Shown piece after piece: positions 1-11,650 of a stretch of DNA of 64,000 nt. The notes below the pieces were generated by a model that made no database searches, was not told where the DNA came from, and was given only the letters and a program-made list of their open reading frames with translations. A program made the position numbers and the translations under genes. The stretch is from NCBI GenBank assembly GCA_031772625.1, contig CM062805.1:804979100-805043099 (forward strand), written 5' to 3'. Positions within the stretch are counted from its first letter, which is position 1. Every line of letters starts with the position of its first letter. This stretch comes from Pinus tabuliformis. Taxonomy: Eukaryota > Streptophyta > Pinopsida > Pinales > Pinaceae.

Positions 1-310
1 ATAAATAAATAAATTCCCTTTTTAAAACCAACCATTTTACCTAATTTAACTTATTTCCATAAGAAAAATAATAATAATAATAATAATTATAATTATAACA
101 TTAAATTAATTAATAAGAATTTGACCTGGGTCCTAAGGTCAAAATTAGCCGTTAGTCAATTTAGCCGTTGGAGACTCTGCACAGACTATTTATCATGCTA
201 AGCTGGATCTGTTTCTCCAACTTGTCCTGACGATGAACCACACTAGTTGGTTCGAAATGCGTCGACAAATGGTATTCCATGTGATTTTCGCCAAAAAATC
301 TCTCATAAAA
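1..310. other. AT-rich unassigned sequence
   Basis: This stretch is AT-rich, with an (AAT)n-like run near 70-90. Unlike the sequence that follows, it has no counterpart in the other element copies. Similarity to the E1 leader begins near 311 at AATGTGCATTATGTTC. A short minus-strand open frame (161-349) shows no motif and I do not call it a gene. Confidence 0.5.
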
Positions 311-1486
311 ATGTGCATTATGTTCTAATGTGTCGTTAGGTTCATTCAATTAATTTTGGAGTTGATCTTGAATTATGTTTCAATTTCCAGGCCTTACCGT
401 ATGTATATCAAAACCTAGGATGCAACTAGAATGAATAAAGCATATTTCACTTTGATGAACTCCTACTTACAAAAGGGTAGAGAGATCATTCCCAAACCAA
501 GACAAAACCAAGATCAGAAAATGAAGTCACTCAAAAGACACAATGTATAAACACATCAATCCCTATAGTGCACCGATACTACTAATGAGAGATTTAAAAT
601 TTGCCTTCTAATTTTTCAAACATGAAAACTTGGAATGCAAAAATGTACTTTCATTTTCGCATACTAATGAATGAAATCTTTTGATTTTGATAGCTTTGAA
701 TTCTAAAGAAACAAACAAGCAAGCATGAAACTGATTGACCCAAACAATTGTAATCTATGTCCAGTAGTGAAACAATCGAATCAATATGAAAATCGGTTCA
801 ATAAATAACACTAAAAACCAATAAGCAAGAAACAAGCGATGGAAAAACCTCAAGCAAACCAACAGGAGGGTTGCGGATGAATCTTTGGACAGACAAGTAA
901 CCAAGCCAAATAATTCAAAACTTGAAAAACAAGGTCACAAAACCCAAAAATACAAGATTCACTTCAATGAAACTGAAGAATAAGCACCTTAACTAAAAGC
1001 AATTAAAACAAACTAATAAATAAGAGAAGGGCAACAAGGGATTAACCAGATCGATGAATTCATGAGGTAGAATTGAGAAAAACAATTCTATAGGAATCAT
1101 CACAGGCATAATACAAGCAACTAGTGCCGATCCGACACTAGCTGTAGCAACAAAGCGATGTCGTCACGAAAGTACACACCTTCCACGCAACGGACCGATT
1201 TCAGGAATCGTCGCGACTGTGTGACAGGATTCAGCGATGCACAGACTTCCAAAATAGAAACAATGTGACGTCAGCGCAACTATTTAAATTTTTTTAGCGA
1301 CAAAATTAAAAAAATGAAAGGTAAATGAAAACTCCCAAACAAAGACTATTCTATCCTTACATGCAATAAAGGGATTTCCCAGATTGACCCAGGTAACCCA
1401 AAAGATTGATGGTTCAATCCCAAGATCCAAAAGACATTAACTCAAAATCAAGCAAAAGCAAATAGGAGAAGAACATAGGACGGACT
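311..1486 (-). mobile_element. E0: leader fragment of a minus-strand LTR element
   Basis: This is colinear with the untranslated leader of E1 (7440-8620) and E3 (28880-30054). Shared phrases include GGCCTTACCGTATGTATATC and CAAAACCTAGGATG. It ends at a primer-binding site and LTR to the right, so it is the 5' end of a minus-strand element whose other internal parts are absent from the window. No coding potential is seen. Confidence 0.75.
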
Positions 1487-1503
1487 CCCCAGCGGAGTCG
1501 CCA
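1487..1503 (-). other. Primer-binding site of E0
   Basis: The plus strand reads CCCCAGCGGAGTCGCCA, so the element strand carries TGGCGACTCCGCTGGGG. It lies three bases inside the LTR edge, as expected for a tRNA-primed LTR retrotransposon. The same motif occurs in E1, E3, E4 and E5. The tRNA is not identified with certainty; an arginine tRNA is possible. Confidence 0.8.
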
Positions 1504-1506
1504 ACT

Positions 1507-2715
1507 TGTGAAGAGAGCCTCTGAACTTGTCACTTCGGTACCTTGGAACTTGACCAACTTGTCATGTCGGTACCTTAAAACTTGCCCAACTTTTGATGCA
1601 GGAAAGTGTTCCCTTTGTAGACAGAGGCAACCTCTCTAGCCCTAGAGTGGGTCTGGTCACAACAAAGACAGATCAACAATTGATTTCCTTAAATAGTCAT
1701 CATTGGAGGCCTACCTCAAACCGGTGGTCAATGAAGTTTTGTTGCACTGCTCCAGCTTCGCTTCCTTCTCCTGAATGAGTGATTAACCTGAAACAATACA
1801 GAGGAAAAACAACAAATCACGTAACCGGGAAACAAAAATGATCTATTTACTCACAAAGTCAAAAAGTCATGAGCTATCGAGTAAATTACATACAATACAT
1901 AGGAAATGATGTCACAAGCCTTCTTAGAGGGTCCAACCAATATGTTTCTCAAGCATTCACTCTTCAAGGATGAATCTCCCAACATACAATATATCTCTCT
2001 CACTCATAAGATTTGACACAAAGTTAAGGGCACTCCACAACCTTCCACAAGCTATCAAATATCCCAAACTTGTCACACCCACACCAGCTATCTATCAAAC
2101 TCAAAAACGCTAGCAACACTACCCAACCAAAAGAACTACTAACTAGTTAAAAAACTAGCCGATCATAGCAATGGTGAGTGATTTAATAGGAGAAGGAGTC
2201 TCCATGAAATGTAGAAGGAGGAGATCATCCTCAAGGAAGGTAGCACAAACGACGGAACTACTATGCCAGGAGAGGAAGGGCAAACCAAACTATGCCAACA
2301 ACCAGGTTTGGAGACATCTAGAACGCCAACTGTTGAAACAAATTCGCCCAATCTAGATCGTCGTTGGCTGTGAACTAATTCTTTGCAACGACATCGTGAG
2401 GAGACAATAATGCAGACCCATCGTCACTAGATACAACTCATAACCTCACGCCGGGTCTAGAAATCTGACTGTCACGGGAAACAAATGTACACTTGCGATG
2501 GAGTTGTGACGAGACCGTTATGGACATGGGTACGTTGTGTATATTAAGGTTTTACTCGTGACGAGGTAGAAACTTAGGGAGTGAGGGTCAATTTGGAGCA
2601 GCAGGGAACATTTGGTTAATTTTCATACATCAGTGGGAAGATATGAACATGTTTATTTGACACATGACACAACAGAAGGACTGAGATGATGATAGTGACA
2701 AATTATTATGTAACA
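1507..2715 (-). repeat. LTR-A, shared by E0 and E1
   Basis: On the element strand it begins TGTTACATAATA and ends at TGTGA-complement next to the PBS. It is flanked by a PBS on the left (E0) and a polypurine tract on the right (E1), so one LTR serves two elements, as produced by LTR-LTR recombination. About 85 bp of short duplicated sequence containing TCGGTACCTT (1512-1590) is inserted near the left edge before the standard GATGCAGGAAAGTGTTCCC. Confidence 0.8.
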
Positions 2716-2729
2716 GATGCCCCCTAAAG
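2716..2729 (-). other. Polypurine tract of E1
   Basis: The element strand reads CTTTAGGGGGCATC directly before the LTR start TGTTA. The same purine run adjoins the 3' LTR of E2 (9883-9896), E3 (24152 onward, slightly changed) and E4 (49746-49759). Confidence 0.75.
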
Positions 2730-2849
2730 CGTGAAGCCCGAGAGAGTGGGAGGGGTGAAATGATTTACGAAGCTATCTGAACTAGAAACACCTTGAAGGT
2801 CCTGCAAGCGCAAGTACAACTAATATCTGTGATAGTGAAATACATATAG

Positions 2850-2995
2850 TCGAGGCATGGGCGCAACCATCCATAAGACATATGAAACTTGGTTTGTGGT
2901 ATGGATACAGCCACCCAGTTGATAAGATCATAATAATGACAAAGGTATGGTCACAGCCATCCATGAAGACTCAGGCATGGTCACAGCCATCCATC
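2850..2995. repeat. Array of ATGG-N6-CCAT mini-hairpins (E1)
   Basis: Four spaced copies follow the pattern GGYATGG, six variable bases, CCATCC (one copy has CCACCC). The stem bases are kept while the six-base loops differ (gcgcaa, atacag, tcacag twice). E2 has a matching array with other loops at 10020-10165. E3 keeps only one, degenerate copy after a deletion. Confidence 0.65.
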
Positions 2996-3859
2996 AAAGA
3001 GTCATATATGTAATCACGAACCAATCCATGCAGCCCGAACATATGTAATCTTAGTTCGGGGTCTTGGTACCCAACCGATCATAGTACAAATTCTATCATG
3101 TGAATAGATGTGTTGAAGTCGAACATGATAGGAAGTCGCTTGATTACCGATCAATGATGAAAACTGTCAACAAGCGCGAGAGAAACCATCAATAATACCA
3201 ATGGCTCTCAAGGTACTGTCTAGTACAATCCACTAAGTGTGAAAAATGAGCTAAAGTCAAACACTTGTGGAATCACCCAATCGAAGACCAATGAGGAAAG
3301 TGTATTGTTAGGTGCGAAGAACTTGCCATTGAGGCATCCAAGTCCCAAGGTACCGAAAGGGATCTCTAGATCAATCTCATAGATAAGGAGCTAGTGTCGA
3401 CAGGAGACGATCCGTCACAAGAGGGCCATGATGTTTCCCACATCAATGACACGAGATAAGGAACAAGTGGTAGATGGTGAAACAGAATATCAGAGGAGGA
3501 GGTAAGGATGTGAACTGTAGAAGGATTATACTCTTGAACATATTGGTGACATGACACCAGAATGAGGCAGCATTTTGGTACCAAGAGATCAAAGGCTTGA
3601 TGGAGACAACATGGATCAGATGGAATGAGGCAAAATGGCTACCTAGGATCCCAGAAGGCCAACTGATGATGTGTGGATATCCCAACCCGACATGAAGAAA
3701 AAGTGTCGATGTTCAAGAGTGACTAGCTACCGTAGATAACCAATGATGACTTCCAAATTTTCCCCCACCATTGCTGGCGAGTACCCCAATTATTTTTGAA
3801 AACAAGCTTGAAGGGGATAGCATATGCTTGTAATATAAGTTTGACCTTCAATCGAATCC

Positions 3860-4570
3860 AACCTAGTAATAGTTTAACGAGCCCTAGGGAGGAGAAGCTC
3901 AACTCTCGTCATGGTGATGAGTCCAATGTCGTTAGGTTTTAATGATTCTGACATAGGTAAAACTCGGAGTCTTTTTCATGTTTAGAGAGTTTGAAAAAGA
4001 CATGGAAAAGAAAACTCCAGGGGATCCTTTATTGTAAATTTGTGTCCCTCGAGCCCGAAAAAGTATAAAATAATACTCGAGAGAACCGCTTGAATATTAC
4101 GATCAAGGATTAATTTTCATAATTGGTGACCTCGATCCGAAAGAGTAGAAAAGCGATCGAAGACACACTATTTCATAACCAATATCGAACCTGAAATGAA
4201 AAAAGTCCAACAATCTTTTCATGTTTATATGGTTAGAAAAGAGCTCAAAGTGGACCGCCTTTTTATTCCATTTAATGAGTCAAAAGGGAAAAACTCGGAA
4301 ATCTTTTCATCTTTAATAAGTTAGAAAAGAGCTTAAAGAAGACTTGTCCTAGAGGAACGAGTGGTATAAAGGGTAGCAACTAGTTCTGACAATGGTGGAA
4401 CTGCTCAAAACATGTAATGGTCAAAAGGATGGCTAGTAAAACTACTCATTGATGTGGTTCCTCAGGAAAGGAAAAACAACCAAGTGAAAGCATATGATCA
4501 GCCAAAGAGATGGTGGCAATGGAACGAAACAACCAAGGCTCATCTAACATAATTTAGCGAAAAAAAACAG
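3860..4570. repeat. 3' non-coding stem-loop array of E1
   Basis: Two hairpin types alternate. One is a CTTTTTC...GAAAAAG stem. The best example has a 10-bp stem GTCTTTTTCA/TGAAAAAGAC at 3969-4001 with a 13-base loop. Another is at 4215-4241. The other type is an ACGAGY...RCTCG stem following TTTAA. The array is conserved in E2, E3 and E4 with different stem sequences. Confidence 0.7.
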
Positions 4571-4864
4571 CTATCACGAGGTGTAAATCGGTTATGGGTT
4601 CATTTTTACACAAGCTTGAACCATGGAGAACTCTGCTTGGATTTGGTTTCATGCTTACACAAGCTTGAAACGAAAAACTATGCTTGTTATAAGTTCGCAT
4701 GCCCCCAACATAATGACTCAAATCGAGGTACATGCACCCCAAGCTTCATTGCATTCAACGAGGTGGATGGAATGAAGGTTCACTTTCGAGATCTTGGAAA
4801 AACTCGAATCATATTTTACGAGATCTTAATCAAAGACTCGATTTGGAAAGGGAGTGGTTTCATT

Positions 4865-5135
4865 TTCTAATGAGTTTGACACAGTAAAGGAACTATCCTC
4901 ATAATATTTGATTCATTTTTGAACGAGGCTGACACAAGATCAAGAACTCTCCTCAAGACTCCTTGTTTCATTTTTTTAACGATCTCGACACAAGACAAGT
5001 AACTGTGCTCCATGATCCTTGTCTCATTTTTTAACGAGGTTGACATAGGAATGAACTATCCTCATATCCCTTGTTTCATTTTTTTAATGATCTTGACACA
5101 AGACAAAGAACTATGCTCATGCCTCCTATTCATGG
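4865..5135. repeat. Tandem TTGACAC hairpin repeats (E1)
   Basis: About five units of 50-58 bp have the form TTTTTTAACGAG-x-TTGACACAAGA...GAACTAT-CCTC...CTTGTTTCA. Each unit can fold through its GAGG/CCTC or GAGC/GCTC ends. Some units here have lost pairing (GATC...GCTC). The array lies just 3' of the protease in the element. Confidence 0.7.
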
Positions 5136-5189
5136 GTCATACACAAACATGGTTCCCAAGAGATCTTCACTGGATGGAAGAATCATGCT

Positions 5190-6937
5190 CTAGGAGGAAC
5201 ACATGTCATTAGACACCAATGATAGATTAGGTTCCAATGCCCCCAGCACATGATGTATGAGACCATCCGCATGATCATCAACAGAGGTGGAGATGGAATA
5301 GGTAGCCACATAATTGACCTGTGGCAAGGAAGGTACTGCTTGCGAGAAATAATCGATGGGAGACAACGATGGTACAGGAGGCACTGGGTGACTAAAGAAT
5401 GAAAATTGATCAATAGTTACTATTCTTCCATTATGCGGAAAAAAAACCACATAGAAAAGTGAAGAGACAAGGGCCCCCATGGCATAAACATAGTCATGAC
5501 CAAGGAGAAGACTGAACTCTAAAGCACCTTGGATAACCATTACATCGATATAGATGGTTTTTCCTCCCAAAGTAATAGGAAACTTTTGAAGGATCCCTAA
5601 AGGTTCACTGGTTCCTCCATCAAATGCCAACATATTCTACGTGACTGGCACAAGCTGTGGGGAGCCCAAAGATTTCTAAGTAGTGAAAGGCATGAGGCTA
5701 ATTGACGCACCTTCATCCAAGATAGTGCTAGGTACTACCTTATCACAGGCATGTACTGTAATCTAGAAAGGCATGTAGGATGGAAGGTAGAAAGCAGTCA
5801 AGTGACTCCAGTCAAAGGAAACGACTGAACTACTTGGTGGGGGTATCATATGATTGCCCCCATGCTCTACAAGAACTAAAGAAGGACTCTCTGAATTAGC
5901 TAGGATAGGAGGGTCATTCTCGGACTCTGGAGAATCTAATGAGACGAGAAGATCATGAGAAGTAGAATCATGATGCTCATCGGGAACAGAGTGGACCACT
6001 GGTGGTGAATCCAAGTCGACACTCTTTCCGACCAATGGTTGGTCAAGAACGGGCTAAGCACAAAAAGGTTCGAGAAGAGAAGGGTGGAAAAGAGAAGAAT
6101 CTAAGTTAATCTCTTTGTCAACGGGGAGAGGGTCTAAAGAGAGCCTCTAATAACCAATTAGAAGTTGAGGTGAAGAAGTTGTAAGACTTTCCAAAATGGT
6201 GGAAGCTTTATCCATGAGTAGACAAAGGTGAAGGGGATGGTTGCCTTCACACAGTCTACAGGGGAATCGAATCTTCCCTTTCTTCTTATCGCTGCTAGTC
6301 GATAGGGTAGCATCATCATGAGCTTTAGAGGACAATGAGGGACGAGCTAGATCATGAGACCAAACTTCTAATATCCTCGGAATAGCAGGGCAATCATGAA
6401 GAAGATGGTCATCCTTGCAAAATTTACAAGGAAACTTAGCCTTTCGCAGAGGAGTAGAAGGTGTCACGACTGGTGACGTACTTGGGACATGAGCTGGATG
6501 GGTGGCTAGACCCTTATCCAACTTCTTCTTCTTCTTCTTCGTCTTCCTCTTCTTCTTCTTATCCTCTCGGTTACTGGATGTAGAACTTTCACCAGGCGAA
6601 GGAGGAGAGGAGGAGGAAGAAACAGGGAAAGAAGGCGTAGGCTCAACCTTGGAATCATCGTGTCATGGTTAAGACGAAGGAGACAGTGGAACAAGAGTGA
6701 TGACACTCAGAACCACTGAGGTTGAAAACAACTAAACGGGCAGACCGATGGTTAACCCAGCAAAAACAACATTGCCATGTACAGAGCACCGACATTTCCA
6801 AAAGGCAGAAATGGACCAGGATTTCCATCTGGGGGAAGACCTTGGTCGGTAGACTGGGGGGTGTTGCCATCAGAAACGAGCCTAAAAAACACTCTTATCA
6901 CAACCAAGAACTCGAAATCTTGCCAGGAATATTTCAT
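5190..6937 (-). pseudogene. E1 mini-polyprotein: zinc knuckles and aspartic protease, broken
   Basis: A minus-strand coding region is interrupted by several stops (for example near 6146, 6052, 5760 and 5640). In order it shows a proline-rich start with a hydrophobic stretch (about 6800-6750), a Ser/Lys-rich part, and two zinc knuckles of form CX2CX3HX4C, CKFCKDDHLLHDC and CRLCEGNHPLHLC (6430-6225). A linker follows, then a retropepsin-like domain with DEGAS at about 5725-5710 and the flap-side sequence LLLGHDYVYAMG near 5490. No Retrotrans_gag capsid domain is present, unlike E2, E4 and E5. The order matches NC plus PR of a gypsy gag-pol with capsid and polymerase missing. E3 at 26572-28307 has the same design, so this is a family trait. 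Confidence 0.7.
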
Positions 6938-6954
6938 TGGCAGTAAATTTTATG

Positions 6955-8620
6955 ATGCATGAACAAAACTTGACCTTTTCATGTTTCAAGAGTCAAGAAA
7001 AGGATGAAAAGGTGACTCTATCTCTTTCGAGGTTTAATGAGCCTGATAGGACAAGTGCTCAGATGGACCTTTTCTTTTAAGGAGTCTGAAAAGGAATGAA
7101 AGTGACTACTCTAGAGAACTAGGCAAAAGGTTTACCAAACAACCCGTAAAACTGGATATACACCTTGGCAATCATATGAAAACCAAGGACTTTCCGTATG
7201 GCAGTCAATCTTCCCGAATGCTATGTTCGGTGCATTATAGTTTGTAAGGCGGCAGACACGGATTCCTAAGGATATAGGATGATAACCTAGTGGGGTCTCC
7301 CAACATATACTCGATGGTACTGGGAGCGCAAATCCATACTAGCAGCTATTAAGTCATAGAAGGAGGAATCACCCAACCTTAAGTGAAAACAATAGTGACT
7401 AGGTTTAATGACGCTGGACCACATCTCTAGCCTAGACCTCCAAATAATGTGCATTATGTTCCAATGCATTGTTAGGTTCATTCAGTTCATTTTAGAGTTG
7501 ATCTAGAATTATGTTTCAATTTCCAAGCCTTACCGTATGTATATCAAAACCTAGGATGCAACTAGAATGAATAAAGCATCTTTCACTTCGATGAACTCCT
7601 ACTTACAGAAGGGTAGAGAGATCATTCCCAAACCAAGACAAAACCAAGATCAACAAATGCAGTCACTCAAAAGACACAATGTATAAACACATCAATCCTT
7701 ATAGTGCATTGATACTACTAATGAGAGATTTAAAATTTGCCTTCTAATTTTTCAAACATGAAAACTTGGAAGCAAAAATGTACTTTCACTTTCACATACT
7801 AATGAATGCAATCTTTTGATTTTGATAGCTTTGAATTCTAAAGAAACAAACAAGAAAGCGTAAAACTGATTGACCCAAACAATTTTTAATCTATGTCTAG
7901 TAGTGAAACAACTGAATCAATATAAAAATTGGTTCAATAAATAACACTAAAAACCAATAAACAAGAAACAAGCGATGGAAAAACCTCAAGAAAACCAATA
8001 GGAGGGTTGAGGATGAATCTTGGACAGACAAGTAACCAATCCAAAGAATTCAAAACTTGAAAAACAAGCTCACAAAGCCAAAAAATACAAGATTCACCTC
8101 AAGGGAACCGAAAAGTAAGCACCTTAACTAAAAGAAATTAAAACAAACTAATAAATAAGAGAAAGGCAACAAGCGATTAACAAGACTGATGAACTCAGGA
8201 GGTAGAATTGAGAAAAACAATTCTATAGGAATTGTCGTGGGCATAACACAAGCAACTAGTGCTGATCAGACACCAGTTGTAGCAACAGAGCGATGTTGTC
8301 ACGAAAGTACACGCCTTCCACACGACGGACCGATTTCAGGAATCGTCGCAACTGTGTGACAGGATTTAGCGACGGATAGACTTCCAATATAGAAACAACA
8401 TGACGTTGGCGCGACTGTTTAAATTTTTTGAGTGACGAACTTAAAAACAATGAAAGGTAAATGAAAACTCCCAAAGAAACCAGCCTATCCTTACAGGAAA
8501 TAAAGGGATTTCCTAGATTGACCTAGGTAACCCAAAAGATTGATGGTCCAATCCCAAAATCCAAAAGACATCAACTTAAAATCAAGAAAAAGCAAACAAT
8601 AGAAGAATATAGGATAGACT
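6955..8620 (-). other. Leader of E1 with two or more stem-loops
   Basis: This is untranslated sequence between the PBS and the mini-polyprotein. Near 6975-7100 it holds CCTTTTCATG...GAAAAGG-type stem-loops matching those in the leaders of E2, E3 and E4. From 7440 it matches E0 and E3. I see no coding potential. Confidence 0.65.
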
Positions 8621-8637
8621 CCCCAGTGGAGTCGCCG
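8621..8637 (-). other. Primer-binding site of E1
   Basis: The plus strand reads CCCCAGTGGAGTCGCCG, a slightly decayed complement of TGGCGACTCCGCTGGGG. It lies just inside the LTR fragment that begins TGTGATGTAGG at 8640. Confidence 0.75.
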
Positions 8638-8639
8638 AC

Positions 8640-8751
8640 TTGTGATGTAGGAAAGTGTTCCCTCTGCAGATAGAGGCAATCCCTCAAGCCCTAGAGTGGG
8701 TCTAGTCACAGAAAAGATAGATCAATAATTGATTTCCTTAAACAATCATTG
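8640..8751 (-). repeat. LTR-A fragment (5' LTR remnant of E1)
   Basis: About 112 bp of LTR edge is cut off where a new full LTR starts with the same bases (TGTGATGCAGG at 8752). Two LTR starts in a row mark a recombination or template-switch junction. Confidence 0.75.
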
Positions 8752-9882
8752 TGATGCAGGAAAGTGTTCCCTCTGCGGACAGAGGCAACCCCTCTAGCCC
8801 TAGGGTGGGTCTAGTCACAAACAAGGACAAATCAACAACAATTTTCCTTAAATAGTTCAAGTTGGAGGCCTACCTCAACCGGTGGTCGATGGAGTTTCGT
8901 TGCACTGCTCCAGCTTCTGCTTCCTTCTCCTAGTGAGTAATCAACCTGAAACAATGCAAAGGAAATACAACAAATCACGTAACTGGATACAACAAATGAT
9001 CTATTTACTCATAAAGTCAAGAAGCCATGAGCTATTAAGTACATTGCATACAATACATAGGAAAACATCATTGATTGCATTAAATATGAAATAGAGTAAG
9101 CTTACAACCAAGGTCTTGACATCACAAGCCTCCTCAGAAGGGTCCAGTAAGCATGTTCCTCAAGCATTCACTCTTGAAGATGGATCTCCCAATACAAGTC
9201 TCTCTCACTCACAAGTTTTACACAAGATAAAAGGCACTTCACAACTTTCGTCAAGCTCTCAAACAATCCCACACTTGTCACACTCACACCAGCTATCTAA
9301 CAAGCTCACAATACTATCAGCAACACTCCAAAGACTAAGAATTCCAAAAATAGTAGCTCATAGCAATGGTGAGAGTTTAAATAGGAGAAGGAGTCTCCAT
9401 GAATGGTGGGAGGATGAGCTTATCTCCAAGGAAGGTAGCACAAAAGGCGGAACAACCACGCCATAGAAAGGAGGGCGACATAAACAAGGCCAACAACCAA
9501 GTCTGGAGTCATCTGGAAGGCCGACTGTTGGAACAAACTCGCCCAAACTAGATCATCGCGGGAACATAACTGGTCTACCGCACTGACATTGCTATTACAT
9601 AACAGAGATATTCATGTCATCGTGGGAAACTATAATCAATAGTTGCGCTGGCACATAAAATTTTACCATCGCGGGAATCACGTGTACTTCCGCGATGACA
9701 GTGCTTCTGGTATGTTTTGGAGCACTCATCAGCACGTTTATTTGGACAACAGATGCGATGAGGCAGAAACTTTGGCAAAGTGGGTCATTTGGCAACATCA
9801 GAGAGCATGAGCATGAATGATTTTGGACTCATGACATAGTAGGAAGATTTGGATGAAGGCAGTGACAAATTACTGTGTAACA
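8752..9882 (-). repeat. LTR-B, 3' LTR of E2
   Basis: This LTR of about 1131 bp runs from TGTGATGCAGG to GTGTAACA, followed by the polypurine complement GATTCCCCCTAAAG. It is closely similar to 21945-23077. It contains a 31-base hairpin at 9667-9697 with arms CATCGCGGGAA and TTCCGCGATG around a loop ending GTGTAC. A TATTTAAA-like box on the minus strand near 9372-9380 could be the promoter. Confidence 0.8.
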
Positions 9883-10009
9883 GATTCCCCCTAAAGTATG
9901 AAGCTCGAGAGAGAGAGAGGGGTGAAATGCTTTACGAAACTGATTGAATTGGAACACCATCTGGAAGAACCTGCATGCAAGTACAACTGATATTGCTGAT
10001 AGTGAATTA

Positions 10010-10165
10010 CATGTAGTCTGGGCATGGACGCAGCCATCCAAAAGACATACGAAATAGGTCTGTGGTATGGACGCATCCATCCAGCTAATGAGACCATGAT
10101 GATGATAAAGGTATGGTCATAGCCATCCATGAAAACTCAGGTATGGTTGCAACCATCCATCAATG
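10010..10165. repeat. ATGG-N6-CCAT mini-hairpins (E2)
   Basis: Four copies of RYATGG-N6-CCATCC have loops acgcag, acgcat, tcatag and ttgcaa. They correspond to the E1 array, with stems kept and loops changed. Confidence 0.65.
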
Positions 10166-10919
10166 AGTCATGTAATCATAAAACCAATCCATGCAACCTG
10201 AACATGCGTAATCTGAGTTCGGTGTCTTGAACCCATGCAATCATAGTACAAATTCTAACATGTGAATATATGTGCTGAGGTCGAGCATGATAGAACATCA
10301 CTTGATTACTGGTCAATGATGAAAACCATTAACAAGCGCGAGAGAAACCACCAATAATGCCAATGGCTCTCAAGGTACTATCCAGCACAATCCACGAAGT
10401 GTTAAAAAGGATCTGAAGTCGAACACTCATGGAATCACCCAATCGATGACCAATGGTGAAAGCTAACCATCAGGTGCGAAGAACTTGCCATTGAGGCATG
10501 CAAGCTCTAAGGTATCGAAGGGGATCTCTAGATCAACCTCCTGGATAATGAGCTGATGTCGAAAGGAGACGACTTGTCGCAAGAGGGCCATAATGTTTCC
10601 CCCATCAACCACACGAGATAAGGAATAAGTGGAAGATGGTAAAACAGAGTATCAGAGGAGAAGGCGAGGGTGTAAACTGCAGAAGGATTATACTCTTGAA
10701 CATGTCGGCGACACGACTCCAGAGGGGGGGTTGCGGAATTCAGGCACCAAGGGGTCAGAGGCTCGATGGAAATGACATGAATCAGATGGAATGAGGCTAG
10801 AATGATGACCCAACCTGCAGAAGGCCAAATGACGACGTATGGATGTCCCAACCCGACAAGAAGCAAAAGTGTCGATGTTCAAGAGTGACTAGCTGCCATA
10901 GACAATCAATGATAAACCT

Positions 10920-11412
10920 ATGGTTGAGTCAAACCTAGTAATAGTTTAACGAGCCCGAGGAAGGAGAAGCTCGAGTCTCGTCATGGTGACGAGTCCAATG
11001 TCGTTAGGGTTTAACGAGTCCGACATAGGTAAAACTCAGAGTCTTTTTCATGTTTAGAGAGTTTGAAAAAGACACGAAAAGGAAAACTCCAGGGGGTTCT
11101 TTTTCATAGAGTTGTGTCTCTCAAGCCTGAAAAAGTATAAAACGATACTCGAAAGAACCGCTTGACCATTATGATCGAGGAGTACTTTTCATAATTATTG
11201 ACTTTGACCTAAAAAAGTAAAAAAGCGGTCAGAAGCACGTCATTTCACAACCAATAATGAGCCTGAAACAACAAAATCTCGGCGATATTTTTTGTCTTTA
11301 AACGTTTTAAAAAGAGATTAAGGGTGACCACCTCTCATTTCTTTTAAAGTCAAGAGGGAAACTTGGTCATCTCTTCATTCTTCAAGTCGGAAAAGAGCTT
11401 AAAGATGACTTT
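10920..11412. repeat. 3' stem-loop array of E2
   Basis: Examples are CGAGC/GCTCG at 10950-10973 and GTCTTTTTCA/TGAAAAAGAC at 11041-11073, the latter identical in layout to E1 at 3969-4001. Similarity to E1 and E3 stops near 11412, where the region unique to E2 begins. Confidence 0.7.
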
Positions 11413-11650
11413 CCGGGATCAAGTGTATATGAAACTGTCATAATCCCACCACCTGAAGCTCTGCACAAAAACACGTCACACGTAACTCCATTCGATATAA
11501 AATGAACAATAAACATAGTTAAAAAACATATTGTGACTCTCCATATGGTAAAACTATGAGAAAAAACCCACATTTATAAAATGTAACTTTTTAATTTGCA
11601 AAAATCACTATAAAAAGAAATTAACCCATTCATTTTTACCATAGCACTGT
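11413..11650. other. Unassigned AT-rich segment of E2
   Basis: It lies between the shared E-family 3' region and the left inverted arm. It is AT-rich, with several TATA-like stretches (for example TATAAAA near 11574), and sits upstream of the antisense gene, so it could hold that gene's promoter. No similarity to other parts of the window was seen. Confidence 0.4.

Larger units (their letters stand above)
2716..8639 (-). mobile_element. E1: non-autonomous gypsy-like element, internal region
   Basis: The internal region runs between LTR-A (1507-2715) and the PBS at 8621-8637. In element order it has a leader (8620-6960), a small zinc-knuckle/protease frame (6937-5190), a tandem stem-loop array (5135-4865), and a long 3' non-coding region with more stem-loops and a polypurine tract. 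No capsid, reverse transcriptase, RNase H or integrase was found in any frame. It is colinear with E3 over its whole length, so the layout is a real element structure and not a private deletion. Any movement would need proteins from a partner element. Confidence 0.75.

Noticed and set aside
161-349. 62-codon minus-strand frame starting MNEPNDTLEHN
   Set aside because: No motif; part of it overlaps the E-family leader, where other copies have no frame.
9116-9466. 116-codon plus-strand frame, with a similar one at 21404-21874
   Set aside because: It lies inside LTR-B and is antisense to the element; other LTR copies break it. Ser-rich composition without a domain.
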